DNA of 64,000 nt from a halophilic archaeon (GTDB taxonomy: Archaea > Halobacteriota > Halobacteria > Halobacteriales > Haladaptataceae), in contig QNGA01000008.1 in NCBI GenBank assembly GCA_003298465.1, positions 1 to 64,000 on the forward strand, given 5' to 3'. Shown piece by piece: positions 1 through 8,829 of this stretch. Numbering within the stretch: the stretch's first letter is position 1; the number at the start of each line of letters is the position of its first letter. Below the pieces are notes generated by a model. The model did no database searches. It saw nothing but the letters and a program-made list of their open reading frames with translations, and was not told where the DNA came from. Both the position numbers and the translations under genes were made by a program.

Positions 1-71
1 GTCCGCTCACGCTCCCAACATTCAAGATTCGCCGTCTCTAACGTCTCGCTGAGCAGTTCTTGGTTGAGCAT
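1..71 (-). mobile_element. IS transposase, N-terminal part, running off the left edge
   Basis: A minus-strand reading frame begins with ATG at 71 and encodes MLNQELLSETLETANLECW before leaving the window. The start resembles the N-termini of haloarchaeal IS6/IS240-like DDE transposases, but only about 23 residues are visible, so the family is tentative. The inverted-repeat-like end of the element is at about 112-127, and beyond it the sequence changes abruptly to the frame of a glycoside hydrolase. This is therefore an insertion sequence whose right end lies inside an older gene. Confidence 0.5.
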
Positions 72-111
72 AGACACCAAAACCACGGAACTGCTCGCTT
101 CTCAAACTGGC

Positions 112-127
112 CTAACTAGACAGTGCC
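112..127 (+). repeat. IS terminal inverted repeat (right end)
   Basis: The sequence CTAACTAGACAGTGCC ends exactly where the reading frame of the interrupted glycoside hydrolase resumes at 128. A near-identical motif, CTAAACTAGACGGTGCC, lies at 9582-9598. The two copies look like the same end of related IS elements. Confidence 0.45.
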
Positions 128-529
128 AGTAAGAACATTATGAGGGATTTATTACAAGACTATCGAGAGCTGTCTTCGAAAATAGACCGACCAATTTGGC
201 TGACCGAATGGCAAAAGGTCGCGTCATTCGGGTGGAATAATTCTGGCAAAAAAGTAGAAAATTGGCATCCAGATTACTCATCACTAACGTCACTCATTCA
301 TGAATATAGTGTTGGGAATTTTTTCTGGTCTCTCATGTTGAAACCCGCGTATACACTTCCAATGCGCCGAAAAGGTGTCTTGAATGGTTTATTTCATGAA
401 GATGGCGCTGTTTGGAGCCTTGATGACGCAAGAAAAATCAAAGCCATGTCTGGTGATGATACATTTTCCGGCGTTGAGCGTAAGGAGTGGCCGAATTGGG
501 CTAATTCAGTCAAACATCCAAATGCTTGA
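128..529 (+). pseudogene. Glycoside hydrolase (GH5-like), C-terminal fragment cut by IS
   Basis: The open frame runs from the IS boundary at 128 to the stop at 529; the first ATG is at 140. The encoded segment has a beta-strand ending in LTEW, placed like the catalytic nucleophile glutamate strand of clan GH-A enzymes. After it come FFWSLM and a final W-x-L-D-D-A-R helix, a common C-terminal arrangement in GH5-type cellulase or mannanase barrels. Upstream barrel strands and the acid/base glutamate are missing because the IS sits there, so this is a remnant and probably inactive. The assignment to GH-A is from motif shape; the exact family is uncertain. Confidence 0.55.
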
Positions 530-546
530 TAAGGTCACCGATACGC

Positions 547-1143
547 CTATATTTTATTTATTTTGTTCTTATTGAAGGAATGCCCACCGAGGCTGAGTAG
601 TGTACTCGTTTCACTAGTTTTTATCCCAATCATATTATTTTTCCAAGTGTTATCTCTCGTTACTACAAGGCGGGAATTCTCAATCGATGCTCCATATACG
701 TTTGATATAGCAGTCACATTATGTATTTTCCCGGCGACACCATTCTGATAAACAATTCCCTTATGCCAGTCGGTTACCCTCACATCTTTGACTTTTACGC
801 TAGTACTGTTATTTGGTGCATTCACCTGTATAGCAGTCGTATGGCTATTACCTCGACCTTGGATTGTATGGCCATCCCCATCAAATACTACATTCTCAGA
901 ACGGATTTCGATACAGCTTTGAGAGATTCTCGTTCCACCGCCGTTTCTGATATCTGTTGAAAGTTTGTATCGTCCTGGTTCATCGATAACAGTACAAGAA
1001 TTAATTTTTTGACTATTTAAACCACTAGATGGGAAAGTCGCGAATTGAATTCCGATACCAGCTATTATGAAAAATACAAGAGTAAGTAAACCGCCGATGC
1101 GCTTCCAATCCATCTGCATGTCGCCAATGACGGTCTTCCTCAT
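547..1143 (-). CDS. Exported right-handed beta-helix (NosD-like) protein
   Basis: The protein has an N-terminal hydrophobic segment (GGLLTLVFFIIAGIGI) that is a signal anchor or signal peptide. A repetitive region follows with the pattern C-x-E-I-R-S-E-N-V-V-F-D-G-D-G-H-T-I-Q-G, typical of parallel beta-helix NosD/periplasmic copper-binding-like repeats. Such proteins are surface or secreted in haloarchaea and their ligands are usually unknown. I chose the start MRKTVIGDMQMDWK because a TATA-like tract lies at about 1185-1195, just upstream; a longer frame to 1221 would place the promoter inside the gene. MQMDWK at 1119 is an alternative start. Base composition is AT-rich compared with the following gene. 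Confidence 0.6.
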   Translation of the reverse strand: MRKTVIGDMQMDWKRIGGLLTLVFFIIAGIGIQFATFPSSGLNSQKINSCTVIDEPGRYKLSTDIRNGGGTRISQSCIEIRSENVVFDGDGHTIQGRGNSHTTAIQVNAPNNSTSVKVKDVRVTDWHKGIVYQNGVAGKIHNVTAISNVYGASIENSRLVVTRDNTWKNNMIGIKTSETSTLLSLGGHSFNKNKINKI

Positions 1144-1455
1144 AAAAGGATTGGTGGGTACTATGACCAAAAAGTAGGGGTAAATATGTATATAGTACGG
1201 TCTAGTTAAGCAGTTCTGCAATTATGTGATACAACGTTTCTTCTTCCCTTATAGGATAGTCAATGTTTTGCACCACTGATGCGGTGTTTTAATGCAGTCG
1301 GCGAATTCGCGGTGCTTATCGCTACACAGTCTTTCCCTCCCAACATTTTTATAAAATAAAATTTGAAACCTATAAAGGTGGATGCCGCGAGGGTTGATCC
1401 CGAGGCGATTCACACAATTTCCAGTTTCTGTGCGCAAGCTTCTTTCAAGGAGAAA

Positions 1456-2523
1456 TCATTTCTCTGATTGAATCTTGCTCGACCTCTCGTGGCGAATTTT
1501 CTTTAGTTGCTTTGTTTCCCGGAGAATAAACGGCCCGATCGCGAGCGTCCGCTTCATCACCGTGAGGACGCGAAGGAGATAGGCAAGCAGCACTGCGAAT
1601 GGGATGAGTGTAAGCACATAGAGGGCACTGACGATGAGGTAAGCAGTGTTGACGCCGAACACCGTTCCAGTAATCTTTGAGGCATCGAATTCGAGTATCA
1701 TGTAACCCGCCACTGCCAGAGCTGGCATTGCCCCATAAAGTACACCCCGCGAGATATTGATGATTTCCCACTGGACATAGAGAGTCTTGAAGTGTTCACG
1801 CGCCGGGCCGAAAAATCGAAGCGATTCAATCAGATCGGCGAATGCTTCGTCCGCCTCAGTCGAGAGCAACTCCGCGTACTTGTCTCGAAGAGTTCGCGCA
1901 GCGAATATCTTCCAGGAGTAATTATAGTTCAAGACGGGAAGCAACGTCTCGAATGAGCCGAACTCTGCGCCAGCCAGGTCGTCGCTGATAGTTTGGCTAT
2001 GCTCAATCAGTCCATCCGTGTACTCAGCGATCTCTTCAAGCTGATCCGAGTCGGCGCTTCCAGTGACCGCATCGTTGAGTGTCCTCGCACGTGTATCCGC
2101 TGTCTCGATGAGTGTCCGGAGGAATCGAGAGGGTTCGGCTGGACTCACTCCGATGCCCGCAGCTTCCTCTACCTCCCCACGAAACTCAGTTTCATTCGTC
2201 ATGCGTTCGCGCTGTTGACCAAGTGGACCAATCTCCTCGGCGAGCACGAATTGGGAGATAGACAGGACGAGGGTGACACTCGTGACAACGGCAATGACTA
2301 TCGAGCCAAACAATGACGCTACTCCGCTGGTCGTCGCGAGTTTCTGTGGTGTACTAGGACCAAGCAGATGAACAATGACGAGGAGTAGGTATGTGCTCAC
2401 GAGAATAACACCGGTGACAAGCCAGCGATTAGCGCTGATCAGGAACCATATTTTCACGCGGCTTTCGCCGACGCGCTCGCGCATCGTATCGGCTGGCCGT
2501 GAAACGGTGTCCGAATTGCTCAT
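1456..2523 (-). CDS. Conserved haloarchaeal four-TM membrane protein
   Basis: This 355-residue protein has two predicted membrane segments near residues 33-53 and 66-92 and two more near 265-290 and 297-325. An acidic cytoplasmic-type domain of about 170 residues, helical and rich in Glu/Asp, sits between the pairs. The tail after the last segment is basic (KQLKKIRHERSSK). The ORF has normal high-GC haloarchaeal codon use and is clearly coding. I recognise no characterised family; the two-plus-two layout recalls small channel or transporter-like proteins, but no functional motif is evident. Confidence 0.7.
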   Translation of the reverse strand: MSNSDTVSRPADTMRERVGESRVKIWFLISANRWLVTGVILVSTYLLLVIVHLLGPSTPQKLATTSGVASLFGSIVIAVVTSVTLVLSISQFVLAEEIGPLGQQRERMTNETEFRGEVEEAAGIGVSPAEPSRFLRTLIETADTRARTLNDAVTGSADSDQLEEIAEYTDGLIEHSQTISDDLAGAEFGSFETLLPVLNYNYSWKIFAARTLRDKYAELLSTEADEAFADLIESLRFFGPAREHFKTLYVQWEIINISRGVLYGAMPALAVAGYMILEFDASKITGTVFGVNTAYLIVSALYVLTLIPFAVLLAYLLRVLTVMKRTLAIGPFILRETKQLKKIRHERSSKIQSEK

Positions 2524-2919
2524 ACACTCCGGTGGACGCTAGTCTATGAATTAAATACCCTGGTATCAACCAAGGGGAGAACAGTAACCACCTGGAAGAC
2601 GGCATGCTACACGTAGACGATAGTCAAATCTATGATGTAGTGATGTAGTTTAGGTGACGGTGTTCACTCCGACTGGATCAATCTATCAAGGACCATCTTC
2701 AAAACGAGTGGTTCTCCATTGCATCATTGAAGTGTCGTGAATAGACCACCTGTCCGATATTTTCTGAGACTACTCTATCAGTACATGTTCTTCCTGAGAT
2801 CCACTTCTATGCCTTGGAGAGCGATGCAATAGCCAATGATGGCCCGGCTTCAGCGACTCTATCACCAGTAGGGTTACATCTGGAGGTGAGAGTGGGAACA
2901 CAAGACAACTGCGACACAG
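2524..2919. other. Intergenic region, no convincing gene
   Basis: About 400 bases separate two minus-strand genes. I find no coding frame with protein-like composition, no RNA gene and no clear repeat here. The sensor-domain gene that ends at 2920 has no HTH-coding extension in any minus frame of this stretch. Confidence 0.5.
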
Positions 2920-3408
2920 TCAGTCATCAGACGTCGATGTGCGTCGTTCAACGCCACTGACAAACGCATGTGCTTGTTGTGGTGAGTGGTGTTCGATTGC
3001 AAGCGAATCGAGTTCACAGTCGGCAAAGAAGTCGAGAAGCGTCGACTCAGAGGGGAACCGGAGGAGAGACCGCCAGAATGTCTGATCTGCTCGACCGAAC
3101 AAGACGATAGCATCGTGGGCCTGAATTGTCTCTATGAAGTGAGCGAGATCGCCAGTCACGTGAGCGTCCCAGCGGACACTGTATTGGACACGGTCATTAC
3201 ATTCGGCTTGCTGGGAGACTGCTTCGATGTCAGAGTCGGTATTGAGACGCTCGCAGAGCGCCTCGCGTTCAGGCCCGTACGCCCAAAATCGTGGGAGGAT
3301 GCCCGTCTCGGGTTCGCCGAGCGTGGCGAATTCGAGATATGTTGCTGGACCGAGTGAGAGGGGGCGAGCAAGATCGAGCTCCTGCATTGGTAGTTGGACC
3401 CGATACAT
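2920..3408 (-). CDS. Bat-like sensor domain protein lacking the HTH
   Basis: The 162-residue protein resembles the N-terminal input domain of haloarchaeal HTH_10 (Bat, bacterio-opsin-activator-like) regulators: a start of the MYRVQLPMQELDLARPLSL type, an aromatic FWAYG patch and an alternating beta/alpha core. Full-length relatives are usually around 210-240 residues and end in a DNA-binding HTH_10 domain; here the frame stops after an acidic SDD tail. It is either a stand-alone ligand-sensing protein or a regulator that lost its DNA-binding half. Compare the complete relative at 26869-27513. Confidence 0.5.
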   Translation of the reverse strand: MYRVQLPMQELDLARPLSLGPATYLEFATLGEPETGILPRFWAYGPEREALCERLNTDSDIEAVSQQAECNDRVQYSVRWDAHVTGDLAHFIETIQAHDAIVLFGRADQTFWRSLLRFPSESTLLDFFADCELDSLAIEHHSPQQAHAFVSGVERRTSTSDD

Positions 3409-3640
3409 ACTATTGTCCCTCTTGTAAGGGAGTCAGCGAGCGACACGGACAAGTACTGGGGTTGCACTGTCACCCCGCAGGTTTTCCTCATTACCACTCA
3501 TCACCAGCAGTGGTTGCATCTTTCACTTTGATCGGCTGCCTTTATGAGATAGTGACCCGGTTTACAGAATATGCTAATTGGTCGTAACCATCGAGACGAC
3601 GCTTATTGAGATTTATCGAAGATTGATTTGCCACCGAGTT

Positions 3641-3650
3641 TTTATAGTAT
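3641..3650 (+). promoter_or_regulatory. TATA box for the DUF1931 gene (leaderless transcript)
   Basis: TTTATAGTAT is centred about 26 nt upstream of the ATG at 3671. That is the archaeal TATA-to-start distance, so the mRNA is expected to start at or next to the start codon and to be leaderless. Confidence 0.55.
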
Positions 3651-3670
3651 TATGCTGTTTAGACGTCTAT

Positions 3671-3838
3671 ATGACGGATTTAATCGTCAAAGCAGCAGTC
3701 AGAGACCAGCTCGAAGACAAGAATGTTGCGGGTGACTTCTATGATGCACTCGACGACACAGTCGCAGACGTGCTCGAAAATGCCGCACGGCGAGCCGACG
3801 AAAACGATCGCAAAACAGTCCTAGCACGCGACCTGTAG
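3671..3838 (+). CDS. DUF1931 histone-fold protein
   Basis: This 55-residue protein, MTDLIVKAAVRDQL to the end VLARDL, matches the DUF1931 family of small archaeal histone-fold proteins in length and in its conserved helical pattern (VKAAVR, FYDALDD, VLENAARRADEN). The start is fixed by the family N-terminus and by a TATA box 26 nt upstream; an in-frame longer reading from 3578 would be non-homologous. Family members are thought to be histone-like and possibly DNA-associated, but a precise role is not established. It stands alone here with no operon partner. Confidence 0.8.
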   Translation: MTDLIVKAAVRDQLEDKNVAGDFYDALDDTVADVLENAARRADENDRKTVLARDL

Positions 3839-4141
3839 GTGTTCAACCCGAAGAGATGTGGACAAAGGGTTGCACACGCAAAGCCATGCAGAAATGGTGT
3901 CGCCACCCTTGGCCACTAGGCGGAGTCGCGTGTTTCAGTGACGGTACGTAGTGGAACATCTGGCAGGTATCGACTGGCAGCAAAAGTGTCCGCCAATTGT
4001 GCTTCCTTGTAAGTGAAGTCTCAGACACTGGCTGCCGATCGATACAACATACCCACAAGCAGCAGCATCATCACTAGAGGTGATTCGATCCACTGTTTCG
4101 CCACCATTTTTACCGGGTCATTATCGACCGTTATGATACAG
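3839..4141. other. Intergenic region without recognisable gene
   Basis: Short ORFs on both strands here have no family resemblance and atypical composition. A small inverted repeat GGTC-ATTATC-GACC occurs near 4117-4130, at the 3' end of the following minus-strand Tat gene. It may be an mRNA 3'-end structure. Nothing else stands out. Confidence 0.4.
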
Positions 4142-4927
4142 TCACGCGGACGGAGAGGCGATTCCCTCAAACTGGGCGACGATCCGCGCTTGGGTGGCTC
4201 CCGTGAGTGAAATCCCGGCAAAGTCCATATCGCCGAAGATTTGGTTCCCCTCCTGAAACTGAACCCGTAAGAGGCCATGTGTAATTTCGTGAATGGAAGC
4301 GAGAATGCCCGATTGTGGTGTAAAGATGTTGACCTGCAACCCAGCGTTAACGCCCGGCGGCAGATCTAATCCTTGGTCATACATCGGTTGAGCATTGAGG
4401 ATACCCGCTGCCTCATCAACTTGAACGGAGCCAACCCGTATCGCCGCATCGTTAACCGTAGGGGAACCACCCATATTAAGTGTAGTACGGAGTGACGTGT
4501 TTGTGACGAAGTCGATAGCCCCCGCTTCTGGCGCTCCTTGCGGTTCTCCAGACGTCAGGACAATGTCTCTCGGGTTCGATTGGGTGAATCCGACTGGTGG
4601 TGAGACAAAGAACCATCCTTCTCGGTCAAATGCTTCAGAGGTTGTTTGCCCTACCATGTGGATTTGGTAGAGTGTCGGAGTGACCGGGATACCAGCCGAC
4701 TGCGCTCTCGTACGTCCTACAAGCCCAATTTTGCCGGAGGCGAGCATACCTCCGAACGTTGATCCTGTTTTCAGGAATGATCGTCTACTCACACCCTGTC
4801 GCTCACTGGCACTAGGCCCCGAACTAGATTCTTGGTGACAGGGTTTCGCTTCGTTGTCTGTATCAAAGTGTTTGGGAGTTGAACTTGAGCGTCGATATGC
4901 TGTGGTATTGTGCTGTTTGTCTGTCAT
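4142..4927 (-). CDS. Tat-exported protein of unknown function
   Basis: The protein starts at MTDKQHNTTAYRR; a start 30 nt upstream is possible. An acidic, low-complexity N-region leads into the twin-arginine motif SRRSFLKTG, followed by a hydrophobic stretch and an AQSAG processing region. Export by the Tat pathway is therefore well supported. The mature part (about 200 residues) is beta-rich with many G, P and T residues and has no recognised catalytic motif. It lies 130 bases downstream of a second Tat protein on the same strand; the two may be co-regulated surface proteins. Confidence 0.7.
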   Translation of the reverse strand: MTDKQHNTTAYRRSSSTPKHFDTDNEAKPCHQESSSGPSASERQGVSRRSFLKTGSTFGGMLASGKIGLVGRTRAQSAGIPVTPTLYQIHMVGQTTSEAFDREGWFFVSPPVGFTQSNPRDIVLTSGEPQGAPEAGAIDFVTNTSLRTTLNMGGSPTVNDAAIRVGSVQVDEAAGILNAQPMYDQGLDLPPGVNAGLQVNIFTPQSGILASIHEITHGLLRVQFQEGNQIFGDMDFAGISLTGATQARIVAQFEGIASPSA

Positions 4928-5085
4928 CGCTGACCTCGTGTTTGGAAGAGATGTCACTTACCGGTAGGACGAAGAAAAAACGCTCAGTGAAACCTTAACT
5001 ATTTTGCACGATTCTACAGATTGTATATTCTTCTGTTGATTTTCAAAATGTTATTTGATCTGCTTCAGAGAATCTAGCAAGAAGA

Positions 5086-5724
5086 TTATGTTGGACTACT
5101 CCGGGTGGCTGAAATCCGTATATCAAAGATCGTAGTTTGATCACTTGTCAGACCTTGAACTACGATTCCTACTCGTTCATCAACAAGTGCACCAGAAAGT
5201 TTTGAGCCGACACCCATTTCTTTTGTCTCAAGAACTACCCCCGATTGCACCTGCGTTTCGACATTGACTACATTTGAATCGGGAACGGCCTCATCATGTA
5301 AGTTAGTGAGCGCCCCCTCAAAGAGGCCTTCTCCTTTGGATTGATATTCCCAAAACTGGTAGGTTTGACCTCGATAATCCGCCGCTGTATTGATAACGAA
5401 CAGCCCTGGTTGTTCAGTGTTGGTTGTGGCTGCCGGACCAATAACTATGTTGAGCGGATTTGTTTCTACGACATTGCTTTGGCGTGGGGGTCGAAATATA
5501 ACCTGTACATTGGTCTGGTATGTGTTCGGAATGGTGTATCCACCACTTCCAGTAAGGATTTTTACTGTGGCCGTGCCAAAATAGTAGGCCTCATTGCTCT
5601 GTGCACGTCCCCGAAGCACCCCCGTCGTGACTCCAGAGAGTACACTGATTGCTACCCCTGCTGTTCTCAAAAACGATCGTCGAGATAACCCTCTTTTGTT
5701 TGATTCCTCAGATGTTTCTTGCAT
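5086..5724 (-). CDS. Tat-exported protein of unknown function
   Basis: This 212-residue protein carries a clear Tat signal, LSRRSFLRTAGVA, a hydrophobic h-region and an RAQS cleavage region. The mature domain is beta-rich, neutral to acidic, and ends in an IFDIRISAT strand that resembles the ARIVAQFEG end of the Tat protein at 4142-4927, so the two may share a beta-sandwich fold. No enzymatic motif is visible. It is followed on the same strand by that protein and preceded by an AT-rich intergenic stretch. Confidence 0.7.
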   Translation of the reverse strand: MQETSEESNKRGLSRRSFLRTAGVAISVLSGVTTGVLRGRAQSNEAYYFGTATVKILTGSGGYTIPNTYQTNVQVIFRPPRQSNVVETNPLNIVIGPAATTNTEQPGLFVINTAADYRGQTYQFWEYQSKGEGLFEGALTNLHDEAVPDSNVVNVETQVQSGVVLETKEMGVGSKLSGALVDERVGIVVQGLTSDQTTIFDIRISATRSSPT

Positions 5725-5958
5725 TTTGTTCCCCCATCTGGATAGCGATTCGCTACCTGAACATCAACGTAAAAGTGCATAAACACGTGCTACGTTCATT
5801 TGAAACTACATCATTCTGGGGAGGTTCAGTTGTATAGCAGAGATCTAATCCATTGGTGGAAACACTTCAATTTCTAATCGCTAACTACTGACAGATGCGT
5901 ACTACGTTCTTCTATTTAACTATATTGATATTATCCATAAGCCCACGGTAAATTTCTT

Positions 5959-7773
5959 TTATTTATCATCAATTGATTCGTCTACTCCTGATCCGATTCG
6001 AATATATGACTCAATGAATAGATAAAATACTGCCAATGAAAATAAAAATAATACTGTGCTGTTCATTAAGCCACGGTTTGTTGGAAATCCGAATAAGGGT
6101 ATTCGGGTCTGGGGAATATACACTAATGGCTCAAAGTCAGACCCAGGCAAACTAAGACTCCATGCATTCCAAATTTGCATTACAACCACAATCAACGACC
6201 AATAGAACACTGCTAATATCCAGTTCCACACGTACGATTTGCTCAGCACTATCTTAATTATCACTTTTATGTTAAGAGCGGATCGTAGATTATTTGTTAG
6301 GGAATAAACGGTAAAGGCTGCTGGAGTGAAAAAGAGAACTGAAAGTCCGACAAGAGAAAAAAGGGCCATAACAGGCAAAATTATGCTATTGAAAATTCCC
6401 CATGTGAAGAATGAAGTTTCACTTATTATGAAGATTTGTACGTAGTCACTCATGATATCGATGCTAATTATATTATTCATATCTTTTCCAAACAAAGGCA
6501 CCCCTAGAATTGAAGAGAATATGAACGAGACCATATTCCAGACAGCTTGATAGTCTAAATATATATAATTTACACTGAATATGACGTCCTCAGAAACCCA
6601 ATAAAAGTATACGTGGCCAACTAGTGATAAGAGGAAATAGGCGATGAGAGCAAAAGGAATCCAAATCAAACAAATTACTACTCCATCGTAGATCAGTTGA
6701 AGTGGATTATTGAAGGTGGGAAGTCTCCCTTGTTCACTCTCACTTTGTCGCAAAACACGTGTAAGATAACCACCCATGAAAATGGCAGAAGGAAGAGATC
6801 CGAAGGCGATTATTATACCAGAAACAAGTATTGTTTTGATGGACTCATCAGACCGCCGGAAAAGATTATAAAAGCGAGTACTTGCGGCGTACTGTAATAG
6901 TACACCAGCTACAGATTCTTGATCCTCTTCTGGCCTAGATAATCCAATAAAGATATAGGCGATCAAAAGAGAGCAGAAGCTTATGAATCCCCTCACGAAC
7001 TCGACTAACTCGCGCACAACAATTCCTGTCTCAGAAAATAGAACCAGGTCTGCAATGCGATTCCCTGGTAGAATCATAGTTACAGCACTGACAAACCAAA
7101 GAAGCATAAATGGAATCCAACGAAAAGCATAATCAGGGCTCTTCACTATCGTCCTAATTTCTTTGAAATCGAATCCTTTTCCGACTGACTTATACCGTGA
7201 ATATGAGATGAGAGCTGCTGGCGCGGTGTACATCGCTAAGAGGAAAAGCAATAATTTTGGAGAGAAGAGAGTAGAGAAAGTTACAGTAGGTGAATCAACG
7301 GTATTGAGAACCTCGACTCGACTTTGGAGGTTGAATAACAATTGAAAAATACCAGCGCCAAAAACAGAACTAAGTAGAGCGAAAAATATCTCATTTCCCT
7401 CTTGATTTGATAACCCTGTTGGTAGACTTCCCACTAAAGCTATAAATAAATAAACAGACCAAATGAAATAGGCTCGAATACCATCAGAAAGTAGTTGTGT
7501 CCAGCCTCTAAAACTCGGTGCCTCTCCATTGACCTGCTCAGAATCGGGTTTCCCCAAATACTCTAACCATTGGATAAAATAACCCATAGCAATAAAGGAT
7601 GTAATAATAAGCCAAATACCATATCCCCATAGCAAACTCCCTATCAGAACGGTTTTCGCTATTTCAGGAGTTGAGTGGAGATGGTGAATCACTTCCTTTA
7701 TTGCCAGTTGGATTTTTCTATAATAAATTAGCTTTAGCTTTTCAACATAGTATGTCAAATACTTCCAATTCAT
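5959..7773 (-). CDS. Large polytopic membrane protein with two DUF4013-like modules
   Basis: The protein of about 604 residues (start MNWKYLTYY; a longer frame to 7836 exists) is almost entirely membrane segments. Two places match the DUF4013 pattern of a glycine-tyrosine-containing helix followed by a linker with LP/PSF and a gate-like helix: GYFIQWLEYLG...APSFRGW and GYLTRVLRQSE...LPTFNNP. This suggests an internal duplication. DUF4013 proteins are membrane proteins of unknown function, common in haloarchaea. The gene is markedly AT-rich with AT-rich codon choice compared with its neighbours, which suggests transfer. It is divergent from the secreted protein gene at 7960. Confidence 0.65.
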   Translation of the reverse strand: MNWKYLTYYVEKLKLIYYRKIQLAIKEVIHHLHSTPEIAKTVLIGSLLWGYGIWLIITSFIAMGYFIQWLEYLGKPDSEQVNGEAPSFRGWTQLLSDGIRAYFIWSVYLFIALVGSLPTGLSNQEGNEIFFALLSSVFGAGIFQLLFNLQSRVEVLNTVDSPTVTFSTLFSPKLLLFLLAMYTAPAALISYSRYKSVGKGFDFKEIRTIVKSPDYAFRWIPFMLLWFVSAVTMILPGNRIADLVLFSETGIVVRELVEFVRGFISFCSLLIAYIFIGLSRPEEDQESVAGVLLQYAASTRFYNLFRRSDESIKTILVSGIIIAFGSLPSAIFMGGYLTRVLRQSESEQGRLPTFNNPLQLIYDGVVICLIWIPFALIAYFLLSLVGHVYFYWVSEDVIFSVNYIYLDYQAVWNMVSFIFSSILGVPLFGKDMNNIISIDIMSDYVQIFIISETSFFTWGIFNSIILPVMALFSLVGLSVLFFTPAAFTVYSLTNNLRSALNIKVIIKIVLSKSYVWNWILAVFYWSLIVVVMQIWNAWSLSLPGSDFEPLVYIPQTRIPLFGFPTNRGLMNSTVLFLFSLAVFYLFIESYIRIGSGVDESIDDK

Positions 7774-7959
7774 TTTAGGGTATGCATCCGGGGCATGGTT
7801 CCTTAGATCTACAGGATCGTTTGGCAGACATCCCACCTTATAACGTGTATATTATAAATTTCCCTGTGTTGATTAGCCAGTAATGAAGAAAAGAAAACGA
7901 AAGCGATTGAACTATCTACTAATTTCATTATGGTCTCTATCGTTATGTAGATACAGAAC

Positions 7960-8700
7960 ATGGGGAAGGCAAAGGTGAGAAGAGCTGTAGTAATTCTACT
8001 CACAATAGTATTCTTACAAAGCGTCAGCTCGGCCATTTCATTTAGCGAGCAACACTCTGGAAAAAATCAGCAGGAAAAGATGGCAATTCAAGGAGTGACA
8101 GATGCAGCAAAAGAATTACAAAGTAGTGAAAACTTTACAGTTGCTCAGCGGCGTGCCGCTATAAAAGGGGCGCTTTTAGCGATATCTCAATTTCCGAATG
8201 CAAGACCGTCATTAGTATTTAACACATCTCACTATGCGGGTTATTGGGCGTTAATATTAAGCGAAAGAGCAACTCCACGACAGATTCGAGCAGCCGTCCG
8301 CGGGACAGTTAGAGGGACTTTATTAGGAGAGAAAAGATTTGGAGATGAAAGTGGCGCCTATGGTCAGGCAACATCTAGTGGCGCAAGTTATGGTTCACTT
8401 TTAGCGGCAACTCACCACCCAGAAGTCAACAACACGATAATAGTTGCTGCTGCTACTGGTGCCGCCGAAGGTGGGATACACGCGGAAAATCATTACTCAA
8501 ATATCGGGCCGGTTGATCTCTTACATGCTACTGCTGCTGGTTCCTTCGGTGCTGTGAAATCAGCAGCACAAGATCCAAGATTATCACCTGAAGAAGTATA
8601 TAAAAAATCGTATAATGATGTTTATCCGGAATCATCGAATCCAGTACCGCCTATGGCAGTTTACTCCGTCAATGATGGCAATGAGCATAGAAGAGTTTGA
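7960..8700 (+). CDS. Secreted protein of unknown function
   Basis: This 246-residue protein begins with a Sec-type signal peptide (basic MGKAKVRR, then VVILLTIVFLQSVSSA). The mature region is helical and rich in Ala and Gly, with phrases such as ATSSGASYGSLLAAT and AAATGAAEGG that resemble helical repeats. No family is recognised. It is AT-rich like the adjacent DUF4013 gene and is transcribed divergently from it, with 186 bases between the starts. The two probably arrived together. Confidence 0.6.
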   Translation: MGKAKVRRAVVILLTIVFLQSVSSAISFSEQHSGKNQQEKMAIQGVTDAAKELQSSENFTVAQRRAAIKGALLAISQFPNARPSLVFNTSHYAGYWALILSERATPRQIRAAVRGTVRGTLLGEKRFGDESGAYGQATSSGASYGSLLAATHHPEVNNTIIVAAATGAAEGGIHAENHYSNIGPVDLLHATAAGSFGAVKSAAQDPRLSPEEVYKKSYNDVYPESSNPVPPMAVYSVNDGNEHRRV

Positions 8701-8703
8701 TGA

Positions 8704-8811
8704 GAAACCAGGTGTGACGTAGAAGCCGTACGAGCCACCGTCAGAGAGTACAAAGGAAACGCTCGGCGGAAGCGACTCTACATCGATCCCGACATGTGGG
8801 GCGACAACTAA
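8704..8811 (+). pseudogene. C-terminal remnant of an unidentified ORF
   Basis: A plus-strand frame without a start codon reads VEAVRATVREYKGNARRKR then a short DPDMWGDN end. Its composition (basic helix, then an acidic end) is protein-like and it stops 18 bases before the PadR start. It is probably the tail of a haloarchaeal gene that was truncated when the upstream AT-rich segment arrived. Confidence 0.35.
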
Positions 8812-8829
8812 CCTTCCTGAGAACCACCA

